Positions 18,308-27,399 of a stretch of 35,060 nt of DNA are shown here, one piece after another. Made by a program: the position numbers and the translations under genes. Where the stretch lies: positions 1-35,060 of the forward strand of contig JAJYRE010000006.1 in assembly GCA_021794235.1 (NCBI GenBank), given 5' to 3'. Below the pieces are notes generated by a model. It was not told the DNA's origin. It saw only the letters and a list, made by a program, of their open reading frames with translations, and did not search any database. Within the stretch, counting starts at the first letter, position 1. Every line of letters begins with the position of its first letter. Source of the DNA: Nanobdellota archaeon. GTDB lineage: Archaea > Nanobdellota > Nanobdellia > Parvarchaeales > Parvarchaeaceae.

Positions 18308-19043
18308 GATAGAAGACGCACTAAAAGAGGCCGGGTTCACAAATGCGCAGGCAAAAACTTACCTGTCTCTTATAAGATTGGGGGGAGCTACTATAGGTTC
18401 AATAATAAGGGACTCCGGCCTGCACAACTCTGTCGTATACAATTCTCTGCAGGGATTGATTGAGAAGGGATTTGTATCATATTCAAAAACTGGGAAGATA
18501 AAATTTTTCTCTGCTGCGGATCCAGCGGTAATACTGGAGGAATTCAAATCCAGAGAAGAAAAACTGAAATCCGCCGTTGAAGAGTTATCAAAAAAACGGA
18601 ACGAAAGCGGCAAAAAACATAACGTGGAGATTTACGAGGGGCTAAACGGGCTAAAATCCGCATTCAACAGCATACTCTCCCAAAGCTCAAAAGGTGATTA
18701 TATAGTGTTCGGTTTATCTGATAGTGATACCGGACTTGGTGATAAGTTTCTAAAAGGATGGGATGAAAAGCGCATAAAGAAGAGAATAAAGAAAAGGGTT
18801 ATACTGGTGCGCAGATCGTCGGGATGGAAGGACTACTACAGAAACAGACCGTATACGGATACGAGAGTGATAGATACGGATCCTGCTTCTGGGTTTAATA
18901 TGACTGTAAACGTCCACGGCAAAAGAACCATGCTTATACTGTGGAGTAAATACCCCATATCGATAATTTTTGATAGCGCGGACATATCCGAGAACTTCAG
19001 GAACTATTTTGAACTGCTATGGAAAAAATCAAGAAAAGCTTAA
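18306..19043 (+). CDS. TrmB-family transcriptional regulator
   Basis: N-terminal wHTH (LKEAGFTNAQAKTYLSLIRLGGATIGSIIRDSGLHNSVVYNSLQGLIEKGFVSY) plus C-terminal TrmB-like domain (VEIYEGLNGLKSAFNSIL...). Confidence 0.85.
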   Translation: MIEDALKEAGFTNAQAKTYLSLIRLGGATIGSIIRDSGLHNSVVYNSLQGLIEKGFVSYSKTGKIKFFSAADPAVILEEFKSREEKLKSAVEELSKKRNESGKKHNVEIYEGLNGLKSAFNSILSQSSKGDYIVFGLSDSDTGLGDKFLKGWDEKRIKKRIKKRVILVRRSSGWKDYYRNRPYTDTRVIDTDPASGFNMTVNVHGKRTMLILWSKYPISIIFDSADISENFRNYFELLWKKSRKA

Positions 19044-19681
19044 GCTCGCTTCGGTTCCTTGACTCCTTCATCTTCCCATAGATAAATCGAGGCTATCGAG
19101 TTATACGGAGCCCACCTGGCTGCGAAGGTTTTCATCCTAGCCTTATCTGGAAGCTCCCTAAGATGATAGACTCTTTTTATGGATTTTCTTATGCCATAGT
19201 CATCGAATGGAAGTACGTCAACCCTGCCCAGACTGAACATCAGGAACATCTCTGCAGTCCACCTGCCTATCCCACGTATCGAATCCAGTTCGTTTATTAT
19301 CGTTTCGTTCGGAAGCTTATAAAACTTTTTCAGCTCAACCTCGCCGTTTACAATTTTCTTTGACAGATCGTATATGTATGAAAATTTCTGGGGGGATATT
19401 CCGGCTGCTCTTATCACACTTTTTCTAGTAGCAAGAAATTCTTCCGGTGTAGGAGGGTTACCGCCGTAGACTCCGTGCAGTCTTTTGACAATCGATGCTG
19501 CGGCAGCTCCTGATATCTGCTGGTAGATTATCGACCTGAGCAGCGCTTCGTAGTAATTTTTATGAAGGGAGATCTTAACGTAACCTTTTTTCTTTACGAG
19601 CTTTGACATCGTACGGTCCTTAGTTGAAAGGTACCGCATGGCCGCCGACCATGTCTTCCTGCTGTTCAATGAATCTGACAT
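19040..19681 (-). CDS. DNA-3-methyladenine glycosylase, AlkA-like (HhH-GPD)
   Basis: LLRSIIYQQISGAAAASIVKRL, LDSIRGIGRWTAEMFLMFSLGRVDVLPFDDYGIRKSI. Confidence 0.88.
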   Translation of the reverse strand: MSDSLNSRKTWSAAMRYLSTKDRTMSKLVKKKGYVKISLHKNYYEALLRSIIYQQISGAAAASIVKRLHGVYGGNPPTPEEFLATRKSVIRAAGISPQKFSYIYDLSKKIVNGEVELKKFYKLPNETIINELDSIRGIGRWTAEMFLMFSLGRVDVLPFDDYGIRKSIKRVYHLRELPDKARMKTFAARWAPYNSIASIYLWEDEGVKEPKRA

Positions 19682-19733
19682 AACGTATAGCTGTAGGATT
19701 CATTATTATATCTTTTGCGGGTCTTGGCACTCT

Positions 19734-21176
19734 TTATCGCTTCTTATACCCGGTTGTACTGTCCCTGCCACGCACGGCCGATAGGATTCCGGCTATCACC
19801 AGGACAGCCAGTGACACGTAAAGAGCGGCGTATATCCCGGTCATAAACTCGTGTGATATATTCCCTATCAAGACGGTCGTACCTACGAATATCTCAAAGG
19901 CTGCCGCTTTCGGTATTGCGTGAGCCGCTATAGATATGACCGTCACGAAACTGAACATTATTCCCAGAGAACTCATGGTTCTTAGGAGCCCGTTCGTGGC
20001 ACCGTAGGAACCGGGCTGGGCGTTGGCCATAACCGCACGGTTGTTTGAAGGGAAAAACATGGATGAGCCTACGCCTGAAACTATCGATGCCGCTATTATT
20101 ATCCATACATAGTACGAGACCGTCGCAGTAAGCATGAGATAGATGAAAATAGCCGCACACATCAGGGCTATCCCTATTGTCGCTATTTCTCTCGATCCGT
20201 ATTTGTCAGACAGCTTGCCCATGAATGGCGCCAGTGAACTAGCGACTACGTAGCCGGGAATAAGAAGAAGAGAGGCATCGAAGGGTGACAGGCCGCGGAC
20301 GCCCTGCATATACATTATTATAAGAAACACTATAGCCAGGTATCCTAGACTCTGAAAGAATGCGGATAAGATGCTTGAACGCAGAACCTTATTTTTAAAC
20401 TGCTTCAGATCAAGCATAGGTTCGGCTGTTCTAAGCTCCAGAACAACGAATCCTATGAGAGTGATTATGCCCGCACAGATGAGAGCCAGATGCAGGTACG
20501 AGAATACTCCTGCTATAGAGTCGATAGCGCCGTATGATATCGCAGATATCGCACCGCCGAACAACAGCATGCCGGGAATATCTAACTTGCTCTTAACCCT
20601 GGGATTGCTCTTTATGTACCTTACTCCGAGTATGAAAGCTACCGCTCCTATAGGAACGTTTATGAAAAATATGTACCTCCATCCTATGAAAGTTGTTATT
20701 ATACCCCCCAAGACTATACCCAGAGTGGCTCCCAAAGTCCAGCCGAGGGATGTAAATCCAAAAGCCCTTCCCCTATGCTGCGGCTCGAATGTGTCGGCTA
20801 TTATAGCACCGCTGTTTGCTGCCATCATGGCACCGCCCATAGCTTGGGCTCCTCTGGATGCTATAAGGAAGATATCCGTCGGCGCTATCCCGCAAAGGAA
20901 TGAGCTCACTGCAAATATTAGGAAACCAGCATTAAATATCCTCGCCCTGCCGAATATGTCTCCAACGCGCCCCAGCTGCGTGGTGAATACTGTCAGGACA
21001 AGAAGGTATACAAGTATTATCCAGATAATTGTAAGAAAATTGGAATGAAGGCCGCTGACTATCGTAGGGAACGCCAGAAGAACGATAGTGGTGTCTATGG
21101 AAGCCATCATGGTTCCGACCACCAGAATCGCCAGAATTATGTTCTTGTTTATAGATTTCTTTACCAGATGCAGCAC
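19734..21176 (-). CDS. MFS transporter, DHA2/EmrB-like drug efflux type
   Basis: MASIDTTIVLLAFPTI, LGRVGDIFGRARIFNAGFLIFAVSSFLCG, GAQAMGGAMMAANSGAIIADTFEPQHRGRAFGF, GWRYIFFINVPIGAVAFIL. Confidence 0.9.
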   Translation of the reverse strand: MLHLVKKSINKNIILAILVVGTMMASIDTTIVLLAFPTIVSGLHSNFLTIIWIILVYLLVLTVFTTQLGRVGDIFGRARIFNAGFLIFAVSSFLCGIAPTDIFLIASRGAQAMGGAMMAANSGAIIADTFEPQHRGRAFGFTSLGWTLGATLGIVLGGIITTFIGWRYIFFINVPIGAVAFILGVRYIKSNPRVKSKLDIPGMLLFGGAISAISYGAIDSIAGVFSYLHLALICAGIITLIGFVVLELRTAEPMLDLKQFKNKVLRSSILSAFFQSLGYLAIVFLIIMYMQGVRGLSPFDASLLLIPGYVVASSLAPFMGKLSDKYGSREIATIGIALMCAAIFIYLMLTATVSYYVWIIIAASIVSGVGSSMFFPSNNRAVMANAQPGSYGATNGLLRTMSSLGIMFSFVTVISIAAHAIPKAAAFEIFVGTTVLIGNISHEFMTGIYAALYVSLAVLVIAGILSAVRGRDSTTGYKKR

Positions 21177-21237
21177 CTACCAATAATAAATAAATTCAGC
21201 ATAAAAAACCTTTAGCTATGCGAATTTTGAAATCAAA

Positions 21238-21310
21238 TGGGTCCAGGGAGATTTGAACTCCCGGCCTTCTGCACGTCAAGCAGACGTCATAACCACTAGA
21301 CCATGGGCCC
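21238..21310 (-). tRNA. tRNA-Val (GAC)
   Basis: Minus strand GGGCCCATGGTCTAGTGGTTATGACGTCTGCTTGACGTGCAGAAGGCCGGGAGTTCAAATCTCCCTGGACCCA; anticodon loop TTGACGT, perfect T-arm; C4-A69 acceptor mismatch; no CCA encoded. Confidence 0.93.
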
Positions 21311-21363
21311 ACTAATTGATTAGACAATTAAACGCTTAAATATATTTTCGGTAAAGATTAGAT

Positions 21364-22659
21364 ATGGTTTATGACCTCAACTATATCAAGGAGAATAAGG
21401 ATGCGCTTGAATCCTCGATAAAAAGGAGGTTTCTTACAAAAATAATAGATGACCCTGTCGGCAGACTCATAGATCTGAACCAGAACATAAAGACGCTGCA
21501 GAAGGACATAGACTCGCTCAGACACGAAAGAAATGTAATAACGGAAAAGTTCTCCAAGGGGGCGAAGCAAGGAAGCGAAGAATCCAAAGATGAGGATAGG
21601 AAGAGAGTAAGAACCCTCATGGATGATATAAAATCAAAAGAATCCGAGATTGACCGGATGAACGAGGAGGCTAAAGGACTTTTCTTATGGCTTCCGAATG
21701 TCATCGCCGAGGGAGTAACGGACGGAAGGGATGACACGGAGAATATACCCTCCAAAAAAGTAGGTGAAGTAAAAACGGGATTCAAGGCAAAGAGCTACAT
21801 GGAGATATGCGAGCAGAAAAACCTTATAGACCTTGAAAACGCAGCGAGAGTGACCGGAAGCAGATTTTTCTATCTAAAGGGCAAGCTTGTGCAGCTTGCG
21901 CTGGCACTGGAGTCGTATTCTATAGCAAAGCTGGCATCAAAGGGCTACACGCCAATAATACCGCCGTTCATGCTGAAAAAAGACGTCTACAGTGGAATAG
22001 CTCACATGGCAACGTTTGAAGACGCGCTCTATAAAGTTACAGGAATAGAAGACACCGGTGAGGAAGACAGATTTCTTATATCAACGACAGAGCATCCGAT
22101 GATAGCGATGTACTCCGATAGTGTCATACCGGAAGATAAGCTGCCGCTTAAGTTTGTCGGTATAAGCCCGGCCTTCAGAAAAGAGGCGGGGGCCCACGGA
22201 AAGGACGAAAAGGGGATATTCAGAGTCCACCAGTTCAGCCAAACCGAGCAGATAGTTTTCTGCAAGCCGGAGGAGACTGACAAATTCCACAAAGAAATCC
22301 TAGAGAACGCAGAGGAGATGTGGAAGGAGCTAGGGATATCATATCAAGTTGTAGACATATGCACAGGGGACATGGGTGTGAGAGACGTAAAGCAATACGA
22401 CATCGAAGCCTATCTATATTCACAGGGAAAATACAGGGAGGTAGGGTCGTTTGACAACACTACAGACTGGATAGCAAGGCGTCTGAACATAAAATATACA
22501 GACGGCAGCGGAATCAAGCAGTATGTGAGCACACTGGACGGAACAGGGCTCCCAATCCAGAGGGCACTGATAGCTATACTGGAGACCCATCAGAGGGAGG
22601 ACGGAAGCGTCGAAATTCCTGAAGTCCTTAGGAAATACACTGGATTTTCCGAGTTGTGA
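21364..22659 (+). CDS. serS: Seryl-tRNA synthetase
   Basis: N-terminal coiled-coil arm; STTEHPMIAMYSD, GISPAFRKEAGAHGKDEKGIFRVHQFSQTEQ, class II motif 3 region STLDGTGLPIQRALIAILE. Confidence 0.95.
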   Translation: MVYDLNYIKENKDALESSIKRRFLTKIIDDPVGRLIDLNQNIKTLQKDIDSLRHERNVITEKFSKGAKQGSEESKDEDRKRVRTLMDDIKSKESEIDRMNEEAKGLFLWLPNVIAEGVTDGRDDTENIPSKKVGEVKTGFKAKSYMEICEQKNLIDLENAARVTGSRFFYLKGKLVQLALALESYSIAKLASKGYTPIIPPFMLKKDVYSGIAHMATFEDALYKVTGIEDTGEEDRFLISTTEHPMIAMYSDSVIPEDKLPLKFVGISPAFRKEAGAHGKDEKGIFRVHQFSQTEQIVFCKPEETDKFHKEILENAEEMWKELGISYQVVDICTGDMGVRDVKQYDIEAYLYSQGKYREVGSFDNTTDWIARRLNIKYTDGSGIKQYVSTLDGTGLPIQRALIAILETHQREDGSVEIPEVLRKYTGFSEL

Positions 22660-22681
22660 AGTAATACCATAGTAATACCAT
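22660..22681. repeat. Perfect 2 x 11-bp tandem repeat directly after the serS stop codon
   Basis: AGTAATACCATAGTAATACCAT. Confidence 0.75.
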
Positions 22682-22755
22682 ATCTGGTTTAAAAAGTAAA
22701 AAGAAGTAGTAATAGATGTGATTGAATTTTCACATTTATCATAGGGGGTGGATTT

Positions 22756-24984
22756 ATGGGAAACAAGCTTGACGAAGTTCTAGAAGAGAAAACAAATTCT
22801 GTTGCATCTGAAATTCAGACTGATGCATCTGGACAAAATAAGTCCGGAAGACCTAAACTGAGATTATACCTGCTTTCTGAATTGGAGCTGGGAACTAAAT
22901 TGAGCGACCCCGAAGTACTTGCTAATGTAGGCGAGCTGATAAAGAATGATACTAAGCACATAGACGGAGTAGTCATAAACGGACTTATGGCGTACGTACC
23001 GGACAGATACAGCAGATGGAGGGGCGAGAGGCTCGACCTTATGGAAGACCACCTTCTCGAGAGATACGGACAGACTATATATGACCAGGTGAAGAGGGGA
23101 AAGAACGAGAGCAATTCCGTTGACGATCTTGTGGAGGCTACAAGATTAGGAAGGATAATGATGAGCCCGATAGTACAGCAGGCAAAGAAGAAGAACATAG
23201 ATATACACTGCATCGCGGGAAACACGGATTATAGAAATGTAAGAATGCTTATAGAGAGCCTTGAAAAACTTAACAAACGCAACATCTACAATGAAAACAA
23301 CAAGAACAATTCGAAAAAGAGGGGAAAGAATCTTAACACCTCTACGGATGAAGTAGAGAGGGTCCTATCATTCATACCGGACGGATATAAGTTCAAGGCG
23401 TCCAAATGGAAGAGCTCGGACAAAGATGGTATAAAGAACAAGGCAAACGAGATCTACCACAACATAATCGAAAACATTTTCAGGAACCAGAATGTACACG
23501 TATACAAGAGGTTCGAGAACTACGCTGGAGAAGACACCGGCGTAAAGCCGGAGGAGATAACGATAAACGGGCTGAAGGTCAAGGTATTCAATTCCATAAA
23601 CGGCCTTACCGTCGGACTCAATGAGGGTAAACCTAGCGACAGGATCCTTAAGATGGCGATCGAATACGCAAATATGGACGCCATGAGAGGCAGGCTAGGC
23701 GATGTTTACTTAACAGGAAACGGATCGGCAACGGAGTTTACAGCAGTGAATTACCAGAGCAGGGAAGACCCTGTTTTCATGTTTAATCAGGGTCCTCTGC
23801 TAGACATAGACAAACAGCTGAGGCTCAGGGCGAGCTTCAACAAGACGAGCGTCGCAAAGAGGCTGTCGCAGATCCAGGACAGCGGAGTTTCCATACTAAC
23901 TATAAACGAGGACGGCAGCCTAGAGATAGAGCACCTTGACATAACTGCACTCAGAAAGAAAATAAATCCGAGCAAACTGGAGAAGACTCTGTCAAAGGGT
24001 TCCATGTATGAGATGACACAGATATCCGACTGGCATGTAGGAAACGCAAAGGGCGACTACGAAGCAATGGAGAAGGTGCCTGACATTATGACGGGAAGCA
24101 TCGTACCGAGAAATTACAGATCACTTTTCGACGGCGGTGACATGCTTGACGGAGGAAACGACAAGGCACAGAGGACTGATATGTCCCTGCCGATAACTCC
24201 GACACCTGAAGAGATAAACTCAGAGCTGGAAAAGCTAAAGGATGAAAAGGACTACGTAACTCGCATAGAGAAATTCAAGGGTATAATGTCAAAGGCGCTA
24301 TACGGATACTCTGACATAGACTTGGGAAGACAGATGGACAGACTGGGAACTTACCTAAAGCCAATAGCAAAACAGGTTTCAAAGGTCTATGCGGTGGAGG
24401 GCAACCACGTCAAGAAGGCTACCGGAAACGGCAGCGAGAGCAGGCTAAAGAAATCGCTTTATCTTGACAACGGAGTGGAAGAAGTAATACTTCCGGATGA
24501 ACTCGAGGATGTAGAACAGAACCCTATGCTCGGCAGCTACAGCATGCTTATGTATCACAGCCCTGGATACAGGGGCGGTATAGATGCGAGAACCGCGCTG
24601 ATGTACATCGCTAGGGACACCGGACAGGACAACGTTGATGTTATAATGGCGGGCGACTGCCACGAGCCCGGAATAAATTACGGATTGAAATGGCATGGCT
24701 TCGGCGGTGATTACGTTAACGGCGAAGACAAGAAGGGAGAATGGAGGACAAGGATGGCTATGACAATCTCATCGCTGGAGAAGCGCACAAAGTTCGAAAA
24801 GAGCATAATCCACAAGATAGATTATACGAAGGGGATAAGCCAGCTTTACCTTCCTACAGATGACAGCATAGGCACGTCGTACAGCAGGTACAAATTTATA
24901 CCCGCACAGACGATACACGGCGAGATAAACGCCGCGGGCGGTTCCAGACTGCACAGGGCTTTGGATAGCATACTTTACAAGTGA
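22756..24984 (+). CDS. Uncharacterised 742-aa protein: putative tandem calcineurin-like metallophosphoesterase (degenerate N module, largely intact C module)
   Basis: C module: MTQISDWHVGN, LFDGGDMLDGGN, VYAVEGNHVKK, LMYHSPGY, DVIMAGDCHEPG. N module at equivalent places: LYLLSELELG, GVVINGLMAYV, IHCIAGNTDYRN, DVYLTGNGSATEF. Strong AGGGGGTGG Shine-Dalgarno-like motif before ATG. Confidence 0.8.
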   Translation: MGNKLDEVLEEKTNSVASEIQTDASGQNKSGRPKLRLYLLSELELGTKLSDPEVLANVGELIKNDTKHIDGVVINGLMAYVPDRYSRWRGERLDLMEDHLLERYGQTIYDQVKRGKNESNSVDDLVEATRLGRIMMSPIVQQAKKKNIDIHCIAGNTDYRNVRMLIESLEKLNKRNIYNENNKNNSKKRGKNLNTSTDEVERVLSFIPDGYKFKASKWKSSDKDGIKNKANEIYHNIIENIFRNQNVHVYKRFENYAGEDTGVKPEEITINGLKVKVFNSINGLTVGLNEGKPSDRILKMAIEYANMDAMRGRLGDVYLTGNGSATEFTAVNYQSREDPVFMFNQGPLLDIDKQLRLRASFNKTSVAKRLSQIQDSGVSILTINEDGSLEIEHLDITALRKKINPSKLEKTLSKGSMYEMTQISDWHVGNAKGDYEAMEKVPDIMTGSIVPRNYRSLFDGGDMLDGGNDKAQRTDMSLPITPTPEEINSELEKLKDEKDYVTRIEKFKGIMSKALYGYSDIDLGRQMDRLGTYLKPIAKQVSKVYAVEGNHVKKATGNGSESRLKKSLYLDNGVEEVILPDELEDVEQNPMLGSYSMLMYHSPGYRGGIDARTALMYIARDTGQDNVDVIMAGDCHEPGINYGLKWHGFGGDYVNGEDKKGEWRTRMAMTISSLEKRTKFEKSIIHKIDYTKGISQLYLPTDDSIGTSYSRYKFIPAQTIHGEINAAGGSRLHRALDSILYK

Positions 24985-25029
24985 ACGGCGATGCCAAATA
25001 TATATAGGATGCAGTAAATCTGTTCTGTT

Positions 25030-26088
25030 ATGAACGAAGAAGAAGCCGTGGATAGGATTATAGATTTCGCACGGAAGAACGACAACTTCACAGTCTTATA
25101 CCACCTGGATACGGACGGCATAGTCAGCGCAGCACTTCTCACTAAGGCCCTTGAAAAGCTTGGAAAGAAAGTTGTTGCTTACCGGCCGAGCAACTACGAG
25201 GATTTCGATACTATGGACCTGTCGGAGTATACAGATGATATATTCATATGCGATATGCAGCTCAGGGAGAAGTATTTCGGAATGTTTGGCGGGAAGAGGC
25301 TGTGCCTGATAGACCACCACGAACTTATTGACCCGGACGGCTTTGTCTACATAAATCCAAAGATGTGGGGCGACACTACATATACGCCTGCTTCTTTTCT
25401 TGTATACAGGATATTCAGGATGTTCATAGAAAAGTATGATTGGCTTTCCGCGGTCGGCTTGGTCGGGGACTCGGGAGGAAAGGAAAATTCTGAATTTGTT
25501 AAAAAGACAGCGGAACGCTACGACGTAAAACTCGGAAAGGACGAATACATGTATGATAACTCGTTCGGGGATGCCGCCAGCATGGTGGGGGCTATGACGA
25601 ACGTTTACGGAAGAAGCGGCGCTGAAGAAGCGCTTGGTATAGCGATAATGTGCGAATCGCTCGCAAGCCTGCTATCGAATAATACTCTGGTAACGGTAAA
25701 CAACATAGTCAATGATGAGTTGAGAAAGCTAAACGAAGAGTTCGAGGCTAAGAAGGAGAAGTACGGAATAATATACTTCTTCGAGATGGATCCGAAGTAC
25801 AAAAGGTACGGTTCTACGTTGGTGACGACTCTGAGCTTCAGGCCCGACTACTACGGGAACATACTCGTCTTTATGACGAAGATAAACCACAAGCTCATGA
25901 GGCTAAATATAAGGGCGAACGGGGTCGAAATAAGACTGCCGGACGTCCTAAGGGAGATATTCAAGAAAATAAAGGGGGAAGGAGGGGGTCACAACAAGGC
26001 ATCCGGAGGGTCTATAAACCTCAAAGACAGGGAAGAATTCAAAAAGCTCTTTATACTTGAAGTAAACAAACAGCTGGAGTCCTCTTAG
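25030..26088 (+). CDS. DHH-family phosphoesterase (RecJ-like)
   Basis: YHLDTDGIVSAAL, IFICDMQL, CLIDHHEL and C-terminal DHHA1 signature GEGGGHNKASGGSI. Confidence 0.9.
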   Translation: MNEEEAVDRIIDFARKNDNFTVLYHLDTDGIVSAALLTKALEKLGKKVVAYRPSNYEDFDTMDLSEYTDDIFICDMQLREKYFGMFGGKRLCLIDHHELIDPDGFVYINPKMWGDTTYTPASFLVYRIFRMFIEKYDWLSAVGLVGDSGGKENSEFVKKTAERYDVKLGKDEYMYDNSFGDAASMVGAMTNVYGRSGAEEALGIAIMCESLASLLSNNTLVTVNNIVNDELRKLNEEFEAKKEKYGIIYFFEMDPKYKRYGSTLVTTLSFRPDYYGNILVFMTKINHKLMRLNIRANGVEIRLPDVLREIFKKIKGEGGGHNKASGGSINLKDREEFKKLFILEVNKQLESS

Positions 26089-26354
26089 AAATCGGCAGCC
26101 CTTGTCAGTTCTATTATGTCAAGGCTTGCGTCCTTGAACTCAGAAAAGCCTTCCTCTAGCTTCGTGGTTCCCGCGTCCTCTTCAACTATAAGTGTTATCA
26201 TGATTACCGTCAATCCGAATGCTAGAGGCTGGGATTCCGTCTTGTAGACCTCGCCGTATTTTGCAAGGAATTCCTTTATCTTTCCGGTAAGCTCCTCTAT
26301 ATTCTGCGAAGTATCCTTCGGTAGCGCCTTTATCTTCAAAACGACCTTTGCCAT
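26085..26354 (-). CDS. Translation elongation factor aEF-1beta
   Basis: MAKVVLKIKALPKDTSQNIEELTGKIKEFL...QPLAFGLTVIMITLIVEEDAG; internal ATG at 26354 preferred to the track start at 26423. Confidence 0.88.
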   Translation of the reverse strand: MAKVVLKIKALPKDTSQNIEELTGKIKEFLAKYGEVYKTESQPLAFGLTVIMITLIVEEDAGTTKLEEGFSEFKDASLDIIELTRAADF

Positions 26355-26356
26355 GT

Positions 26357-26545
26357 TCACGGACCCAGGAAACCGCAGACTCTGCAGGCGTATTGTACTC
26401 CCCTGCTTCTGCACTTCCCGCACCTTGCTATCTGTGATGAGCAGTTAGGGCACTTGAAAGTTACGGAGTTCTCAACCGCAACTATGTTCCTACCGCATGA
26501 ATTGCAAAAATTACCGACTGTTTCTGTCGATTCAGTTTCTGTCAT
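26357..26545 (-). CDS. Small zinc-finger protein (four CxxC-type knuckles), adjacent to aEF-1beta
   Basis: FCNSCG..FKCPNCS..RCGKCRSRG..YACRVCGF. Confidence 0.85.
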   Translation of the reverse strand: MTETESTETVGNFCNSCGRNIVAVENSVTFKCPNCSSQIARCGKCRSRGVQYACRVCGFLGP

Positions 26546-26598
26546 TTGTTAATGTTGTATAGAGTCCTATTTATATGTTTCTACGATATATCAATATT

Positions 26599-26967
26599 AT
26601 GAAAATATCCGGACGAAAAATAAAGCAGGTGCTCATAGTCAGGAAGGACCTGGATATGGGTGCGGGGAAGATGATTGCACAGGCTTCGCACGCGAGCCTT
26701 ATGAGTTTTCTCGCCGTTTCGTCCAAGTATCCTGAAGTAGCCAAGAGCTGGCTGGATGCCGGTGAGACAAAAATAGTCCTAAAAACAAGGACGGAAGAAG
26801 AGTTCGAAGACATAAAAAAGAAATTGAAGGTCAGCGGCGTGCCGTTCAAGGTTGTCAGGGACGCCGGACAGACCCAGGTGCCGCCGAATACGGAGACTGC
26901 AATAGGTATAGGCCCGTACTATGAAAGCGAACTTGACAGGGTAACAGGAAAGCTGAAACTCCTATGA
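26599..26967 (+). CDS. pth2: Peptidyl-tRNA hydrolase, Pth2 type
   Basis: KQVLIVRKDLDMGAGKMIAQASHASL, VRDAGQTQVPPNTETAIGIGP. Confidence 0.95.
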   Translation: MKISGRKIKQVLIVRKDLDMGAGKMIAQASHASLMSFLAVSSKYPEVAKSWLDAGETKIVLKTRTEEEFEDIKKKLKVSGVPFKVVRDAGQTQVPPNTETAIGIGPYYESELDRVTGKLKLL

Positions 26968-27296
26968 CAAACATAATCTCGGTTATACTCAGCATAATGT
27001 ACGTCAACGATCCTCTGATGTTCTACCTTTTCCTGGCTTTCATAATCATAGGAATAGTCCTGACATACCTCTACAGGCTTGAGGTCGGGCTCGGTGTAAC
27101 CGCTATAATATCCGCACTTTTCTACTACGGCGATATTTTCATGCCGTGGATATACATGCCACTTGTAGGCTCCATAGTCCTTTTAGTGCTCAGCATAATC
27201 GGGGTGAAGGAAGTGACCAGATACATGAAAAACTTCGTGAACTGGTTCTACCTGAGAAGGCTCAGCAGGAAGCCGGCAAGCACAAAGAAAACATAA
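26964..27296 (+). CDS. Hypothetical membrane protein
   Basis: Three hydrophobic segments, basic C-terminus; ATGA 4-nt overlap with pth2. Confidence 0.7.
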   Translation: MTNIISVILSIMYVNDPLMFYLFLAFIIIGIVLTYLYRLEVGLGVTAIISALFYYGDIFMPWIYMPLVGSIVLLVLSIIGVKEVTRYMKNFVNWFYLRRLSRKPASTKKT

Positions 27297-27300
27297 AGAC

Positions 27301-27384
27301 TGCATCGATCGGGATTCGGACCCGAGTTTCCACCGATCTGCTTTTGATTGGCAGGGTGGTGTCTTACCACTGGACTATCGATGC
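27301..27384 (-). tRNA. tRNA-Gly (GCC) with a 13-nt intron at position 37/38
   Basis: Minus strand GCATCGATAGTCCAGTGGTAAGACACCACCCTGCCAATCAAAAGCAGATCGGTGGAAACTCGGGTCCGAATCCCGATCGATGCA. Acceptor GCATCGA/TCGATGC, anticodon stem CCACC/GGTGG, T-stem TCGGG/CCCGA. The 20 nt between anticodon-stem strands resolve to loop CTGCCAC after removal of ATCAAAAGCAGAT (27336..27348). CTGC/GCAG forms the 4-bp central helix of a BHB-like motif. Confidence 0.88.
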
Positions 27385-27399
27385 ATATTACTTCTAAAC

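Noticed and set aside
20371-21048. 225-aa ORF antisense to the MFS transporter
   Set aside because: Antisense of a hydrophobic-codon-rich gene, no domain signature; MFS call is far stronger.
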